Source: Comamonadaceae bacterium (lineage in GTDB: Bacteria > Pseudomonadota > Gammaproteobacteria > Burkholderiales > Burkholderiaceae_C). Taken from it: a stretch of 64,000 bases of DNA. Made by a program: the position numbers and the translations under genes. Shown here one piece after another: positions 18,581 to 28,043 of the stretch; the first letter of the stretch is position 1; each line of letters opens with the position of its first letter. Location: assembly GCA_947450675.1 (NCBI GenBank), contig CANFWI010000005.1, positions 1-64,000 of the forward strand. Direction: 5' to 3'. A model generated the notes under the pieces. It was not told the origin of the DNA. It did not search any database and was given only the letters and a program-made list of their open reading frames with translations.

Positions 18581-19846
18581 TTAGGCAGGTTTGCGCGAGG
18601 GCTTGGCCGATGGGCCAGCAGCGTCTGCCATGCCAGCGCGGCACGGGTCCGCTCCGGTGAGCGGCGCCAGCGCATTGGCGGTAGGCTTCGCAGGTGTGGC
18701 TGCAGCGCTTGCGGCAGGCGCAACCGGCTTTGCAGCCATCTCCAGCACCCGCACAACGGTCCCGTCGCGCTGAACGCGCTGCTGACCCGCAATGACGACG
18801 GTATCGCCAACAGCCAGACCGTCCACAATTTCGACCTTGCCAGGCATGCGCTGCCCCACCTTGACTTCGACCCGCTGTGTCACGAAGCCTTGAGCGTCAG
18901 GTGCGGGCAGCAGCTTGATGACGAATTGCTTGCCGGCCTGCGGCACGATGGCTTCTTCAGGGATGACTCGAGCGTCTTCACGCTGGCCAAAAACTGTGTT
19001 GACACGCGCAAACATGCCGGGGCGCAGTTGCAAGCGGCGGTTGTCAATACAAGCGCGTACGCCCACCGAACGACCATTGGCATCAATCAACGGATCAATG
19101 GCTTGCAAAACAGCGGCGAACTTACGGCCCGGCAAGGCATCCAGCTCCACCGCAGCAGTCTGCCCACGGCGAACTTTGGCCTGAAAGCGCTCGGGCAGAC
19201 GGTAGTCCACAAAAATCGCTTCAATGTCTTCGATATTGACAATGTCAGCGCCATCTTTGAGGTAATCCCCGACGTTGACCAAGCGGATGCCCGCCATACC
19301 GTCAAACGGTGCAATGATCTTCAAACGCGCAGCGGTCGCGTGGGCCAACGCCAGTTTGGCTTCGGCTACCTGCAGGGCGGCAGCACTTTCGTCCACGGTA
19401 CGGCGGCTGATGAAATTTTGCGCGACCAAGTCTTGGTTGCGCTTGTGGTTGGCCACAGCGATGCTCAGCTCAGCCTGCGCCTGCTGAACCTGGGCCATCG
19501 GCAAGCGGTCGTCGAGTTGGACCAACAACTGGCCGGCTTTGACACGGTCGCCGTCGCGAAAGTTAAGTTGCGTGATGCGGCCACTGATCTCGGGCCGCAA
19601 CATCACGCCCTGACGCGAACGCAAGGAGCCAACCGCCTGCGCGTCATCCACCAACTTCATGACTTCAACGCGGGCAACTTCGACCGAGGGCTTGCCTGCA
19701 CCGCCGGGGGGGGGCTGCGCAGTGGTCGATGTCGACGACGTATCGTTCGGTCGATTGGCGGGCTGCTTCTGATACCACCAAGCCGCAGTGCCGAGTGTGG
19801 CGATACCGACTGCCGCCACCACAGGATAAATTACTTTAAATGCCAT
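18581..19846 (-). CDS. RND periplasmic adaptor (membrane fusion protein)
   Basis: 421 residues. An N-terminal membrane anchor is followed by a lipoyl half-motif (LRSRQGVMLRPEISGRITQLNFRDGDRVKAGQLLVQLDD), a helical hairpin rich in Ala/Gln, a second lipoyl half (IIAPFDGMAGIRLVNVGDYL) and a beta-barrel domain. It links the inner-membrane pump to an outer-membrane channel. The last 50 or so residues are a low-complexity Ala/Pro tail not needed by the fold. It is upstream of the RND transporter on the same strand. Confidence 0.92.
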   Translation of the reverse strand: MAFKVIYPVVAAVGIATLGTAAWWYQKQPANRPNDTSSTSTTAQPPPGGAGKPSVEVARVEVMKLVDDAQAVGSLRSRQGVMLRPEISGRITQLNFRDGDRVKAGQLLVQLDDRLPMAQVQQAQAELSIAVANHKRNQDLVAQNFISRRTVDESAAALQVAEAKLALAHATAARLKIIAPFDGMAGIRLVNVGDYLKDGADIVNIEDIEAIFVDYRLPERFQAKVRRGQTAAVELDALPGRKFAAVLQAIDPLIDANGRSVGVRACIDNRRLQLRPGMFARVNTVFGQREDARVIPEEAIVPQAGKQFVIKLLPAPDAQGFVTQRVEVKVGQRMPGKVEIVDGLAVGDTVVIAGQQRVQRDGTVVRVLEMAAKPVAPAASAAATPAKPTANALAPLTGADPCRAGMADAAGPSAKPSRKPA

Positions 19847-19939
19847 GAGCCTAGCGTCCGCTTTGTGTAAGAGTTGTTAGGATTATCAACGCAATAGTGG
19901 GTCGCAAAAGAGCCTTCATTCATCGCCCCTTTGAACCGC

Positions 19940-20428
19940 TCACAGCCGCACGACAGACCGATTCGCAGCCAAGGCCATGTCGACACCTTTATTGGCCAAG
20001 GTATCGGCACGTTCATTGCCGGGGTCACCGGCATGACCCTTGACCCAGCGCCAGTCAATTTGATGACCACCCGACGCAACCAAGGCATCTAAGCGCTGCC
20101 AGAGGTCAACGTTTTTCACTGGCGCTTTGGCCGCCGTGCGCCAGCCACGGGCTTTCCAGCCGTGAATCCACTCCGTGATGCCTTTGCGGACATATTCGCT
20201 GTCAAGAAAAAGCGTGACTTGGCAGGGACGTTTGAGCGCAGACAAGGCCTCAATGACCGCCATGATTTCCATCCGGTTGTTGGTGGTGCCGAGCTCGCCG
20301 CCGAACAGTTCCTTGACGGTGCCGCCGGAGGTCAGCATCGCGCCCCAGCCGCCAGGGCCAGGATTGCCTTTACAGGCGCCATCGGTATAAATCACCACCG
20401 GCGCTGCCGGGGTCTGAAGGTCTGTCAT
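19940..20428 (-). CDS. rnhA: Ribonuclease HI
   Basis: Cleaves the RNA strand of RNA-DNA hybrids. 162 residues with the four catalytic acidic positions visible: Asp in [18 protein letters not shown], Glu in [13 protein letters not shown], Asp in [12 protein letters not shown] and Asp in [13 protein letters not shown], plus the KGHAG loop His. Its ATG overlaps the stop of the upstream methyltransferase by 4 bp (ATGA), so the two are translationally coupled. Confidence 0.96.
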   Translation of the reverse strand: MTDLQTPAAPVVIYTDGACKGNPGPGGWGAMLTSGGTVKELFGGELGTTNNRMEIMAVIEALSALKRPCQVTLFLDSEYVRKGITEWIHGWKARGWRTAAKAPVKNVDLWQRLDALVASGGHQIDWRWVKGHAGDPGNERADTLANKGVDMALAANRSVVRL

Positions 20429-21282
20429 GAATTGGTTTTATCCGTTAAAGATGAGGATGAAGATGCGGTTGATCGGATTTGATGCCTGTTGGCCACCACG
20501 GCTGGGGCCGGCACCCGGGCGGTACGGTCTTTCCAAGCGGGCTCCAGCAGCCGCATGCCGCGCACGCGCTTGGTCGCCACCAAGAAATACACCGCTCCAA
20601 AAATTGGCCACCAGCGCGCACCGGCAGCATCCATCCATGCAAAACGCCCTAACCAGCGAGCATTGTTGATGGCCGGCCGGTAGCAGCCAAAGTGGGCTGA
20701 CTCTACCTCAAAGCTGAGCAGTCGCAACCAGTCGCGCAAGCGCCAGTGACCAATGAACTCACCCGATTCAGGCAAAAACAACTCGCCGAAACCCAGCCGC
20801 TGACACAGGTGGGCGCGCTGTTGCCGCAGACCCCACAAACTGGCCGGATTGAAACCACTGATGACCACGCGCCCTTCTGGCACCAGCACACGCTCGACTT
20901 CACGCAGCGTCGCGTGCGGATCATGGCTGAGCTCGAGCGTGTGCGGCAGAACCACCAAATCCAAACTGTTCGCCGGAAAAGGCAAGGCCGCCGAATGCGT
21001 CAGCAGTGCAACGCGCCGGGAACTCTGGGGCTGCACACTGCTCAGATTTGAAATACCAGCAGGAGCGTTGACAGTCGTTTTTTGAGTTGAATCCGACGCC
21101 AACCACTGATGGGGTATTCGGTTGCTGCGCAACGTGTCTATCTCTTGCAGACCCAGCTGCAAGGCATGAAAGCCAAAGATATCGCTCACCGCTTGGTCGA
21201 AACGCTCGCGCTCCCACGCCAGCAAGTATTCACCGGGGGGTGTTTTCAACCAGTCGGTCAAACCTATAATTTCAGAGCTCAT
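20425..21282 (-). CDS. Class I methyltransferase, YafS-like
   Basis: About 285 residues. The methyltransferase-11 core runs through [50 protein letters not shown], equivalent to motifs II-IV. The glycine-rich SAM loop normally found before it is not obvious. ATG 21282 (MSSEIIGL) is preferred to a TTG nine codons earlier. Position next to rnhA and divergent from mltD resembles the E. coli mltD-gloB-yafS-rnhA neighbourhood, though gloB is absent. The substrate of YafS is not established. The C-terminal tail is basic and Ser-rich. Confidence 0.8.
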   Translation of the reverse strand: MSSEIIGLTDWLKTPPGEYLLAWERERFDQAVSDIFGFHALQLGLQEIDTLRSNRIPHQWLASDSTQKTTVNAPAGISNLSSVQPQSSRRVALLTHSAALPFPANSLDLVVLPHTLELSHDPHATLREVERVLVPEGRVVISGFNPASLWGLRQQRAHLCQRLGFGELFLPESGEFIGHWRLRDWLRLLSFEVESAHFGCYRPAINNARWLGRFAWMDAAGARWWPIFGAVYFLVATKRVRGMRLLEPAWKDRTARVPAPAVVANRHQIRSTASSSSSLTDKTNS

Positions 21283-21410
21283 CCCAACCACTGCATGTGT
21301 TTTTCTCAATTGCTTCTGTGTCTTCCCCGAACCTCAGCCTCCGCAAAGACCAGGCACTTCTAATCAGTGGCTGATTCTAGTCAAGCCATCAACTTGAGCG
21401 TGATTTCCTG

Positions 21411-23048
21411 ATGATCTCGCCCTTCGACAATTCACTCAGCCGTCCAAAGGCGCTGACAACGACTCAACCTATGACATTCAATCAGTCCGCCGCAGTGTCT
21501 TTTTTCTGGCGTATCGCCAGCAACCGCCACTCGCATTTTCAATCCATCTTTTCAGCCGCTCTGTTGACGGGCGCGTTGGCGGGCTTGTCAGGTTGTGCAG
21601 CACCATCGAACTCCCAGCCACTGGACGCAGTCGCCGCGCTGAGCAGCTCGAACAGCACGCCGCCGCCGCACTCAGTGCTTGCCCGGAAAAACAGCCCCTC
21701 GGCAGCCACTGGCGTGGCTCCGAGCACGCTCATCCAATCCATCGTCCCGTCGGGAGAATCCACGCAGTCAGTGGCCGCGCTGGAAGCACCCGTCGAGTTG
21801 TGGGATCGAATTCGCCGGGGCTTTCGCATGACCGACTTGCAAAACGATCTGGTGATAGACCGGGAGCAGTGGTACAGCAGCCGGCCTGACTACATCCAAC
21901 GCATGACTCAGCGCTCAAGCAAGTATCTTTTTCACATCGTTGAAGAGTTGGAGCGTCGCAATATGCCGACCGAGTTGGCGCTGCTGCCCTTCATCGAGAG
22001 CGCCTTCAATCCGCAAGCGGTCTCCAGTGCCAAGGCTGCCGGCATGTGGCAATTCATGCCGGCAACCGGCACCTATTTCGACCTCAAACAAAACATGTTC
22101 CGAGATGACCGGCGCGACGTACTGGCATCAACCCGTGCAGCGCTGGATTACCTGCAAAAACTGCACACCATGTTTGGCGACTGGCATTTGGCACTGGCCG
22201 CTTACAACTGGGGCGAAGGCAACGTGGGACGCGCCATCGCTCGCAACAAGAAAGCCGGCCTTGGCACCCGCTACGAAGACCTGAACATGCCGGCGGAAAC
22301 GCGTTTGTACGTGCCCAAGCTACAAGCCGTGGAAAATATTGTTGCCCATCCAGAAGCCTTCAATACCGAGCTTCCACTGATTGAAAATCATCCTTATTTT
22401 CAAGAGGTACAAATCTCCCGCGACATCGATGTGGTCTTGGCCGCCAAACTCGCGGATGTCAAGCTTGAAGACTTCAAAGCCCTGAACCCATCCATCCACC
22501 AGCCGGTCATTTTGGTGGCGGGTATGCCGCAAATCTTGCTGCCCTGGGACAGCGCCAAAGTGTTTCAGCGCAACTTCGAGGCCTACACGCGCGGCCAGTA
22601 CGCCAGTTGGACCACTTGGACGGTGCCTCGCACCATGGCGCCCAGCGAAGCCGCCCGCCGCACCGGCATGAGTGAGAGCGACATGCGCTCCATCAACAGC
22701 ATTCCACCCCGCATGCTGATCAAGATGGGCTCAACCCTGTTGGTGCCGCGTTCAGCCACTGTCTTGAACGATGTGACCAGCCATGTCGCAGAGAACGGCC
22801 AATTGTCTTTGGCACCCGAGGTGGTCACACGGCGCATCAACGTCAAGGCCCGCAAAGGTGAAACCGTCGCGACCCTGGCACGGCGTTACCGCGTCAGCAC
22901 ACTCGAAGTGGCGGACTGGAATCAGGTCACTGCTCACAGCGCGTTCAAGTTAGGGCAGTCGGTGGTGCTATTTTTGCCGATCAAAGCCATCACGACCGGT
23001 AAGCACACCGTCAAGGTCAAGGCCAGTAAAAAGGCAGCGCGGAAGTAA
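21411..23048 (+). CDS. mltD: Membrane-bound lytic murein transglycosylase D
   Basis: Cleaves peptidoglycan glycan strands from the outer membrane. 545 residues. The N-terminal signal has a lipobox (GLSGC), so the mature protein is a lipoprotein. The SLT domain holds the catalytic Glu in LLPFIESAFNPQA (about residue 195), followed by SAKAAGMWQFMPATG and LAAYNWGEGNV. A LysM domain near the C-terminus (about residues 476-525) binds glycan, and a weaker LysM-like stretch lies before it. The C-terminus is Lys-rich. The start may be ATG 21411 or 21471; neither has a clear ribosome-binding site. Confidence 0.93.
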   Translation: MISPFDNSLSRPKALTTTQPMTFNQSAAVSFFWRIASNRHSHFQSIFSAALLTGALAGLSGCAAPSNSQPLDAVAALSSSNSTPPPHSVLARKNSPSAATGVAPSTLIQSIVPSGESTQSVAALEAPVELWDRIRRGFRMTDLQNDLVIDREQWYSSRPDYIQRMTQRSSKYLFHIVEELERRNMPTELALLPFIESAFNPQAVSSAKAAGMWQFMPATGTYFDLKQNMFRDDRRDVLASTRAALDYLQKLHTMFGDWHLALAAYNWGEGNVGRAIARNKKAGLGTRYEDLNMPAETRLYVPKLQAVENIVAHPEAFNTELPLIENHPYFQEVQISRDIDVVLAAKLADVKLEDFKALNPSIHQPVILVAGMPQILLPWDSAKVFQRNFEAYTRGQYASWTTWTVPRTMAPSEAARRTGMSESDMRSINSIPPRMLIKMGSTLLVPRSATVLNDVTSHVAENGQLSLAPEVVTRRINVKARKGETVATLARRYRVSTLEVADWNQVTAHSAFKLGQSVVLFLPIKAITTGKHTVKVKASKKAARK

Positions 23049-23072
23049 ACACAAGCGCAACGATCTGAGTCG

Positions 23073-24128
23073 TCACGCGTTGAAACGTTCCTTGGCCCGA
23101 CGCGCAAACGTATTCGTGAAGGTTTTAGATAGATCGATCTTGTCGACCTTGATGTCAGGATTGAAATTGGCGAGTGTTCGCAAGGCGGTGCGCGGGCCAT
23201 TCTCAGGCATCAGACCATCCAGCGAAATCGATTCGCGCAGCTGCTCAAAAGACGCCAGGTACAAGGCTCGGTCACCGAGCAAGTACGCATCTGGCAGGGT
23301 CTTGATGATGTCGCCAGGCCCGGCGGTTTGCAGCCATTTCAAAGCATGTACGAGGGCATTCGCCAAAGCTTGGCAAGTGCTCGGATTTTTACCAATGAAT
23401 TCGCCTGAGCTGTAAAGACAGGCCGACGGCATCGGGCCACCAAACACATCGATCGTGCCTTTCAGTGTGCGGGTATCGGCGATGATTTTGACATCGCCCT
23501 TTTGCTCCAGCATCGTCATCACCGGATCGCTGTGGCTGATAGCGTCAATCAGCCCTGAGCGCAATGCGCTCACAGCGTTTGCCGTCGAGCCGACTTCCAC
23601 AAACGTCACGTCACTGGGCTTCATGTCAAAGCGCGCGAGCAACAGGCTGGCCGTCAAATGACTCGGCGTATCCAGCGCCTCGACGCCGATCTTCCTGCCC
23701 TTCAGATCGAGCACGGCTTTGTAATGGGGCATGTTGCGCACCGACACGCCCAAGGCGGCCTGCGGCGTCCGCGCCTGCATGACGAAGGCCTGAAACAACT
23801 GGTTTTTGGTTTGCAGCTCAATAGTCCGGATAAAAGTGCCAGAGCAGACATCCGCCGCCCCGCTCACGACCGCTTGCGCGGCACGGGCACCCGTGCCCAA
23901 GTCATTGATTTCCAAGTCCAAACCTTCAGCCTTGAAGTAGCCGAGTTGCTCGGCAATCGTCAATGGCAAATAACTGATCGAAGTCTTCCCACCAACAGCC
24001 ATGACAATGCGTGCCCGCGCCAGCTTAGGCTTGGGCTGAGCCCACAACGCAGGCATGGCCAGCGAAGTCCCCAGCCAAAGACCTGCGCCACCCCATTGCC
24101 GGCGAGTCAAACCGTCTGCTCGCGTCAT
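23073..24128 (-). CDS. ABC transporter substrate-binding protein, NitT/TauT type (orphan)
   Basis: About 351 residues with an N-terminal RRQWGGAGLWLG stretch that resembles a twin-arginine export signal. It then has the SsuA/TauA/NMT1 fold: YLPLTIAEQLGYFKAEGLDLEI, AQAVVSGAADVCSG, and a DLKGRKIGVEALDTPSH hinge. The family binds nitrate, sulfonates, taurine or pyrimidine precursors. No ATPase or permease gene is adjacent, so the ligand cannot be inferred. ATG 24128 has AAGG nine bases upstream; an in-frame GTG at 24137 is less likely. Confidence 0.87.
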   Translation of the reverse strand: MTRADGLTRRQWGGAGLWLGTSLAMPALWAQPKPKLARARIVMAVGGKTSISYLPLTIAEQLGYFKAEGLDLEINDLGTGARAAQAVVSGAADVCSGTFIRTIELQTKNQLFQAFVMQARTPQAALGVSVRNMPHYKAVLDLKGRKIGVEALDTPSHLTASLLLARFDMKPSDVTFVEVGSTANAVSALRSGLIDAISHSDPVMTMLEQKGDVKIIADTRTLKGTIDVFGGPMPSACLYSSGEFIGKNPSTCQALANALVHALKWLQTAGPGDIIKTLPDAYLLGDRALYLASFEQLRESISLDGLMPENGPRTALRTLANFNPDIKVDKIDLSKTFTNTFARRAKERFNA

Positions 24129-24179
24129 GCCACACACCTTTTTGAATTCTTGGTCTTGGTGACAGCCTAACCAAACAAC

Positions 24180-24214
24180 AAAAAACCCGCATCAGGAAGT
24201 TCCCGTGCGGGTTT
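24180..24214 (-). terminator. Rho-independent terminator after the MAPEG gene
   Basis: Inverted repeat AAACCCGCA (24183-24191) and TGCGGGTTT (24206-24214). Reading the minus strand, the hairpin is followed by six T residues. It lies about 40 bp past the stop of the MAPEG gene and upstream of the next minus-strand gene, so it closes the dnaX-ybaB-recR-MAPEG run. Confidence 0.85.
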
Positions 24215-24255
24215 GTACTCAAGCCACTTGAAAATGGCGGCAACATTTACTCTGT

Positions 24256-24666
24256 TCAGCGAAATCCAGCGAACAACAGCGCGACATTCGCCAGCAAGGC
24301 CAGCATCCAAATCACGCTACGCAGATTGGCCTTGTTGCTCACATACGCGGCCACATAAGCCAGACGCAGCACGACAAAAGCCAGCGCCAGCGCATCGACG
24401 TACCACTGCGAAGCCTGCAACTGATGCGCGATGATGACCGCGGCAAAAAAGAAAGGCAGTGCTTCGAAGGTGTTGGCTTGGGCGTTGTTGGCCCGTGCTC
24501 GCCATTCGGTCTGGCGCTGCAGCCAATGGCGTGGGTCGGCGTTGTCGTAACCACCCTCGCTTGGCGGCGTGCGCATCTTGCCGGACTTGGCGATGCCAGC
24601 GCAGACCACGGGCAGCAAGGCCATCACCAGCACACACCCGTAAGCGATTGTGAAATTTGGAAGCAT
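24256..24666 (-). CDS. MAPEG-family membrane protein
   Basis: 136 residues with four hydrophobic segments (about residues 5-25, 65-85, 88-108, 115-135). Between the first two lies RARANNAQANTFEALPFFFAAVIIAHQ, the conserved MAPEG stretch. Eukaryotic relatives handle eicosanoids and glutathione; bacterial members are mostly uncharacterised. It lies 26 bp after recR on the same strand and has its own terminator. Link to recombination is probably only positional. Confidence 0.85.
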   Translation of the reverse strand: MLPNFTIAYGCVLVMALLPVVCAGIAKSGKMRTPPSEGGYDNADPRHWLQRQTEWRARANNAQANTFEALPFFFAAVIIAHQLQASQWYVDALALAFVVLRLAYVAAYVSNKANLRSVIWMLALLANVALLFAGFR

Positions 24667-24692
24667 GATTTTTCAACGCCTTTCAGGCCTGT

Positions 24693-25319
24693 TTAACGTC
24701 TATCAACAAGTGCATGGGCGATGGTGCCCAGATCAACATATTCGAGTTCGCTGCCCACCGGCACACCCCGCGCCAACCGCGTGACCTGCACACCGCGGCT
24801 TTTTAACGCTTGTGCAATCACGTGGGCGGTGGCTTCGCCTTCGGCCGTGAAATTGGTCGCCAAAATCACTTCTTGGACTTCGCGCTCAGCCGCTGGCAAG
24901 TGTTCACCCTGAGCGTCTCTGGGGACGACGCGGTCAAAGAGTTTTTTCAGCCCGATCTCATTCGGTCCAACGCCGTCGAGCGGGCTCAACTTGCCCATCA
25001 AGACAAAGTACAAGCCGCGGTAAGCCAGCGTGCGCTCAAGCGCCGCTTGATCAGCAGGCGTTTCAACCACACACAGCTGACTGCGGTCGCGCTGCGGGTT
25101 TTGGCACGTGATGCAAACCTCTTGCTCGGTCAGCGTGTTGCACAGCGCGCAATGCTTGACGCTGTGCACGGCATGCTCCAGCGCCTTGGCAATTTGCAGC
25201 GCACCGGGCTTGTCGTTTTGCAGCAAGTGAAAAGCCATGCGAGCGGCTGATTTGAGGCCAACGCCGGGCAAGCGGCGCAAGGCCTGCGTCAGGCCCTCCA
25301 ACGCATTTGAATCAGCCAT
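24693..25319 (-). CDS. recR: Recombination mediator RecR
   Basis: Works with RecF/RecO to load RecA on gapped DNA. 208 residues: helix-hairpin-helix [20 protein letters not shown], zinc finger CALC plus CITC, Toprim domain with [12 protein letters not shown] and [13 protein letters not shown], and a C-terminal [15 protein letters not shown] Walker-like motif. It follows ybaB by 27 bp in the usual dnaX-ybaB-recR order. Confidence 0.97.
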   Translation of the reverse strand: MADSNALEGLTQALRRLPGVGLKSAARMAFHLLQNDKPGALQIAKALEHAVHSVKHCALCNTLTEQEVCITCQNPQRDRSQLCVVETPADQAALERTLAYRGLYFVLMGKLSPLDGVGPNEIGLKKLFDRVVPRDAQGEHLPAAEREVQEVILATNFTAEGEATAHVIAQALKSRGVQVTRLARGVPVGSELEYVDLGTIAHALVDRR

Positions 25320-25346
25320 TGAAAACGACCGGCTCCAAACGCAGCA

Positions 25347-25682
25347 TCAGAACGGCATCTTCATGCCGCCGGGCAGCGCCGGCATGCCAGCGGTGATCTT
25401 GCCCATTTTTTCTTGGCTCAGGTCTTCTGCTTTGCGAACGGCTGCATTGAAGGCTGCCGCCACCAAGTCCTCCAGCATGTCTTTGTCGTCGGCCACCAGC
25501 AAGCTGGCATCGATCTCAACGCGTTTGACATCGTGTTTGCAGGTCATCGTGACCTTGACCAAGCCAGCACCCGCTTCAGCAGTGACTTCAATGAAGGCCA
25601 GCTCATCCTGCGCTTTTTTCAGGTTGTCCTGCATGGCTTGCGCCTGCTTCATGAGACCGGCGAGTTGTCCTTTGTTGAACAT
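25347..25682 (-). CDS. ybaB: YbaB/EbfC nucleoid-associated protein
   Basis: Small DNA-binding dimer of 111 residues. It begins [20 protein letters not shown], with a helix of Lys/Gln/Met character, a central beta pair ([17 protein letters not shown]) and a C-terminal Gly/Met-rich tail. AAGGAATC precedes ATG 25682. It sits between dnaX and recR, the position conserved across bacteria. Confidence 0.94.
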   Translation of the reverse strand: MFNKGQLAGLMKQAQAMQDNLKKAQDELAFIEVTAEAGAGLVKVTMTCKHDVKRVEIDASLLVADDKDMLEDLVAAAFNAAVRKAEDLSQEKMGKITAGMPALPGGMKMPF

Positions 25683-25747
25683 GTTTTGATTCCTTGATAA
25701 ATGTTTGGTCAGTGGGTCTTAAGACGGGTCTTAATTGCGTATCTTGA

Positions 25748-27589
25748 TCATATCGGCTTGGCCAATTCCGAAGTCGATGTCGAGGCCAACGGACGGATGC
25801 TGCCGGGCACCACACGGGCGCCCCATTGGCGCACCATGTCTTGCACAAAAGGGTCGTTTTCAATGACCTCTTCCGCTCGCCGTTGCCGCTCTGTCTGAGC
25901 GGCTGTGTTGCGGCGCGCAGGCGTGTCGGCCACAGGGCCAACTTCAACCATCAACCGCGTCATTACCGGCGCAACGTCTGCATCTGGCAAGGCATGCAAA
26001 CTTTGAATGGCTTGAAGCAACTTGTCGCAAGCACCGGCGTGGTTGAGCGACTGGCGCTCAACCCGCAAGGTCCAAACGCCATCGTCCTGCGACTGCAACT
26101 CAGACTGCAGCGCCAGCTCACGCACCAGCGCAGAGATCAGTTCTGCGGCAATCAGTGCTTGCACCAGCGCAGCCCAATGGTCGCCGAGCGGCGTGACCCG
26201 CAAAGGGATGACTGCGTCAACGCTGATGCTGGGTGCGCCGGGCGCCGGGGTCGAGACGGCCTTTGCCGGTTGGGTTGGCTCGGCCAGGGTGGTCACCGGC
26301 ACAACAGGTGAAGCAACAGGCGCGGGAACGGGCTCGCTTACAGCGCGCGCCACTGGCGGCGTGATCGGATTGGTCGGCGCTACAGCCGTCTTCGGCGAAG
26401 GCGACACAAGTGCCGCAGGACGCGGCTCAGGCTGCGGCTTTTTTGGGGGCTCGACGGCACCCCTCGACTCAGCGGCACCCGTCACGCGCTTGAAAGGCAG
26501 CAGTCGCAACAACACCATGGTCAGCGCCGCATATTCATCCGGGGCCAACCCCAGCTCGCCCCTGCCGTGCAAACACAGGCTGTAGAGCAACTGGGTTTCA
26601 TCAGCCGGCAGCAACTGCGCCAAACGCGCCGTTTCAGACACATCAGGATCGCTCGCATCGTCACCCGCACCGATGCCAGGCACCGCCTGCAACACCGCCA
26701 TGCGTTGCAACACGCTGGTCATTTCTTCCAGCGTAGAGGCGGCGCTCAAGCCATTCAGACGCAACACCTCGGACATCTCGACAATGCTTTTACCGTCGCC
26801 ACGCGCCAGCGCATCAAGCAGTTGATACACATAGCTGCGGTCAACGCTGCCGAGCATTTGCCGCACACCGGCTTCGACCAGCGCGCCAGAGCCAAAGGCA
26901 ATCGCCTGGTCGGTCAACGACAGCGCATCGCGCATGGAGCCGCGTGCGGCGCGGGCCAGCAAACGCAAGGCCTGCGGCTCAGCCGCGACGTCTTCGGCGG
27001 CCAGCACCTGAACCAAATGCTCCAGAATGGTTTCAGGCGCCATCGGCCTCAAATTGAATTGCAGACAGCGCGACAGCACCGTGGCGGGCACTTTTTGGGG
27101 ATCGGTCGTGGCCAGCACGAACTTCAGGTAAGCCGGTGGCTCTTCCAGCGTCTTCAACATGGCATTGAAAGCCGTGTTGGTGAGCATGTGAACCTCGTCA
27201 ATCATGAACACTTTAAAGCGGCCCACAACGGGCTTGTAAACCGCCTGCTCTAGCAGCTGGGCAATCTCGTCAACACCGCGATTCGAGGCGGCATCCAGCT
27301 CGGTGTAATCAACAAAACGGCCGCTGTCGATGTCGGTACACGCCTCGCAAACACCACAAGGTGTTGCCGTGATGTCGCCCGTGCCGTCCGGGCCGGTGCA
27401 GTTCAGCGACTTGGCCAAAATCCGCGACACCGTGGTCTTGCCCACACCGCGCGTTCCGGTGAACAGGTACGCATGGTGCAGTCGCTGCGTGCCCAAGGCA
27501 TTGCTCAAAGCCTGCACCACATGCGACTGCCCGACCATTTCCGAAAAATTCTTGGGGCGATATTTGCGAGCAAGGACGAGATAGGACAT
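25748..27589 (-). CDS. dnaX: DNA polymerase III subunit tau (and, by frameshift, gamma)
   Basis: Clamp-loader ATPase that also ties polymerase cores to the helicase. 613 residues. The N-terminus holds QSHVVQAL, Walker A GTRGVGKTT, four zinc-binding Cys (C in SLNCTG, then CGVCEAC), a DEVHM Walker B box and the SRCLQF arginine finger. Domain III ends near residue 375. A Pro/Ala-rich linker (about 380-470) leads to the tau-specific C-terminal part. At residues 383-384 (Lys-Lys) the codons form a slippery heptamer with a -1-frame stop just beyond, predicting a gamma product of about 387 residues (separate entry). First gene of the dnaX-ybaB-recR run and divergent from ffs. Confidence 0.96.
   Translation of the reverse strand: MSYLVLARKYRPKNFSEMVGQSHVVQALSNALGTQRLHHAYLFTGTRGVGKTTVSRILAKSLNCTGPDGTGDITATPCGVCEACTDIDSGRFVDYTELDAASNRGVDEIAQLLEQAVYKPVVGRFKVFMIDEVHMLTNTAFNAMLKTLEEPPAYLKFVLATTDPQKVPATVLSRCLQFNLRPMAPETILEHLVQVLAAEDVAAEPQALRLLARAARGSMRDALSLTDQAIAFGSGALVEAGVRQMLGSVDRSYVYQLLDALARGDGKSIVEMSEVLRLNGLSAASTLEEMTSVLQRMAVLQAVPGIGAGDDASDPDVSETARLAQLLPADETQLLYSLCLHGRGELGLAPDEYAALTMVLLRLLPFKRVTGAAESRGAVEPPKKPQPEPRPAALVSPSPKTAVAPTNPITPPVARAVSEPVPAPVASPVVPVTTLAEPTQPAKAVSTPAPGAPSISVDAVIPLRVTPLGDHWAALVQALIAAELISALVRELALQSELQSQDDGVWTLRVERQSLNHAGACDKLLQAIQSLHALPDADVAPVMTRLMVEVGPVADTPARRNTAAQTERQRRAEEVIENDPFVQDMVRQWGARVVPGSIRPLASTSTSELAKPI
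26412..26459 (-). promoter_or_regulatory. dnaX: Predicted programmed -1 ribosomal frameshift site in dnaX
   Basis: On the coding strand the codons CCA AAA AAG form the heptamer A AAA AAG (26444 to 26438) in the correct phase. In the -1 frame the next codons are GCC GCA GCC TGA, with the stop at 26429-26427. A 7-bp inverted repeat follows (arms GCCGCAG at 26438-26432 and CTGCGGC at 26418-26412); its 5' arm starts at the last base of the heptamer, and a shorter 5-bp alternative starts further on. An AGGGG Shine-Dalgarno-like stretch lies about 15 nt upstream. These are the same elements, with the same heptamer, as E. coli dnaX. The function is inferred from the pattern. Confidence 0.8.
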
Positions 27590-27640
27590 GCCGGCATTCT
27601 AAAGTGCCCGCAAAATCACCCCGAAAATCAGTAGCGCACC

Positions 27641-27669
27641 CTTCAAGCAAGGGGCAAGTCCATTACAAT
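27641..27669 (+). promoter_or_regulatory. Promoter of the 4.5S RNA gene
   Basis: A -10 box TACAAT (27664-27669) is placed so that transcription would start at about 27676-27677, exactly where the paired RNA stem begins. The -35 region is poor (CTTCAA at 27641-27646, 17-bp spacing). The -10 fit to the RNA start is the main evidence. Confidence 0.65.
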
Positions 27670-27676
27670 TCGCAGC

Positions 27677-27769
27677 GACGGGCCTCCCCGCATGGTGAAG
27701 CGGCCAACCGGGTCAGATGGGGAACCAAGCAGCCCTAACTGTGGAGCCAGTGCCGGGGTCGGGCTCGTC
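27677..27769 (+). ncRNA. ffs: Signal recognition particle RNA, small bacterial (4.5S) type
   Basis: About 93 nt. The universally conserved SRP domain IV appears as GGTCAG on one side and AGCAGCCCTAA on the other, around a GGAA tetraloop. The two ends pair (GACGGGCC with GGGCTCGTC, and CCCCG with CGGGG), giving the long hairpin of bacterial 4.5S RNA. A short T run (27773-27777) follows as part of the terminator. It binds Ffh and targets nascent membrane proteins. Placement divergent from dnaX supports the call. Confidence 0.95.
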
Positions 27770-27780
27770 ACCTTTTTCGA

Positions 27781-28043
27781 AGAATAGTGAATCACGACAA
27801 GGACTTACGTTCTGTCGGATCGGCGTTCACTGTTTTTGTAGCATGTACCTGTGGCATGTGTGTCACGTTGACAGACCAACGTGAGGCCAAAATGGCAGGA
27901 TTGACAGGGCTATTTCAATCCGACTTAGCTCGATGTGGATTGGCACTTCTCCTAAACGAGCCTGTGTCGTAGCGCGTTGTGCATCACCTTCGTCAGTGAT
28001 TGACCGCATTATTTGTCGACTGATTTAGGCAACTGCCATTTCT
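27781..28043. other. Non-coding, AT-richer spacer after ffs
   Basis: About 260 bp with no gene I can support. A 61-codon open frame (27787-27972) has no recognisable domain, an implausible Cys/Thr-rich start and no ribosome-binding site. Base composition is visibly richer in A/T than the flanking core genes and is continuous with the orphan gene that follows. No repeats, att-like duplication or tRNA was seen. Confidence 0.5.

Noticed and set aside
18890-19870. 326-codon open frame antisense to the RND adaptor gene
   Set aside because: Shadow of a well-supported gene; no start signal or domain.
27787-27972. 61-codon open frame downstream of ffs
   Set aside because: No ribosome-binding site, no domain, odd composition; more likely chance in AT-richer DNA.
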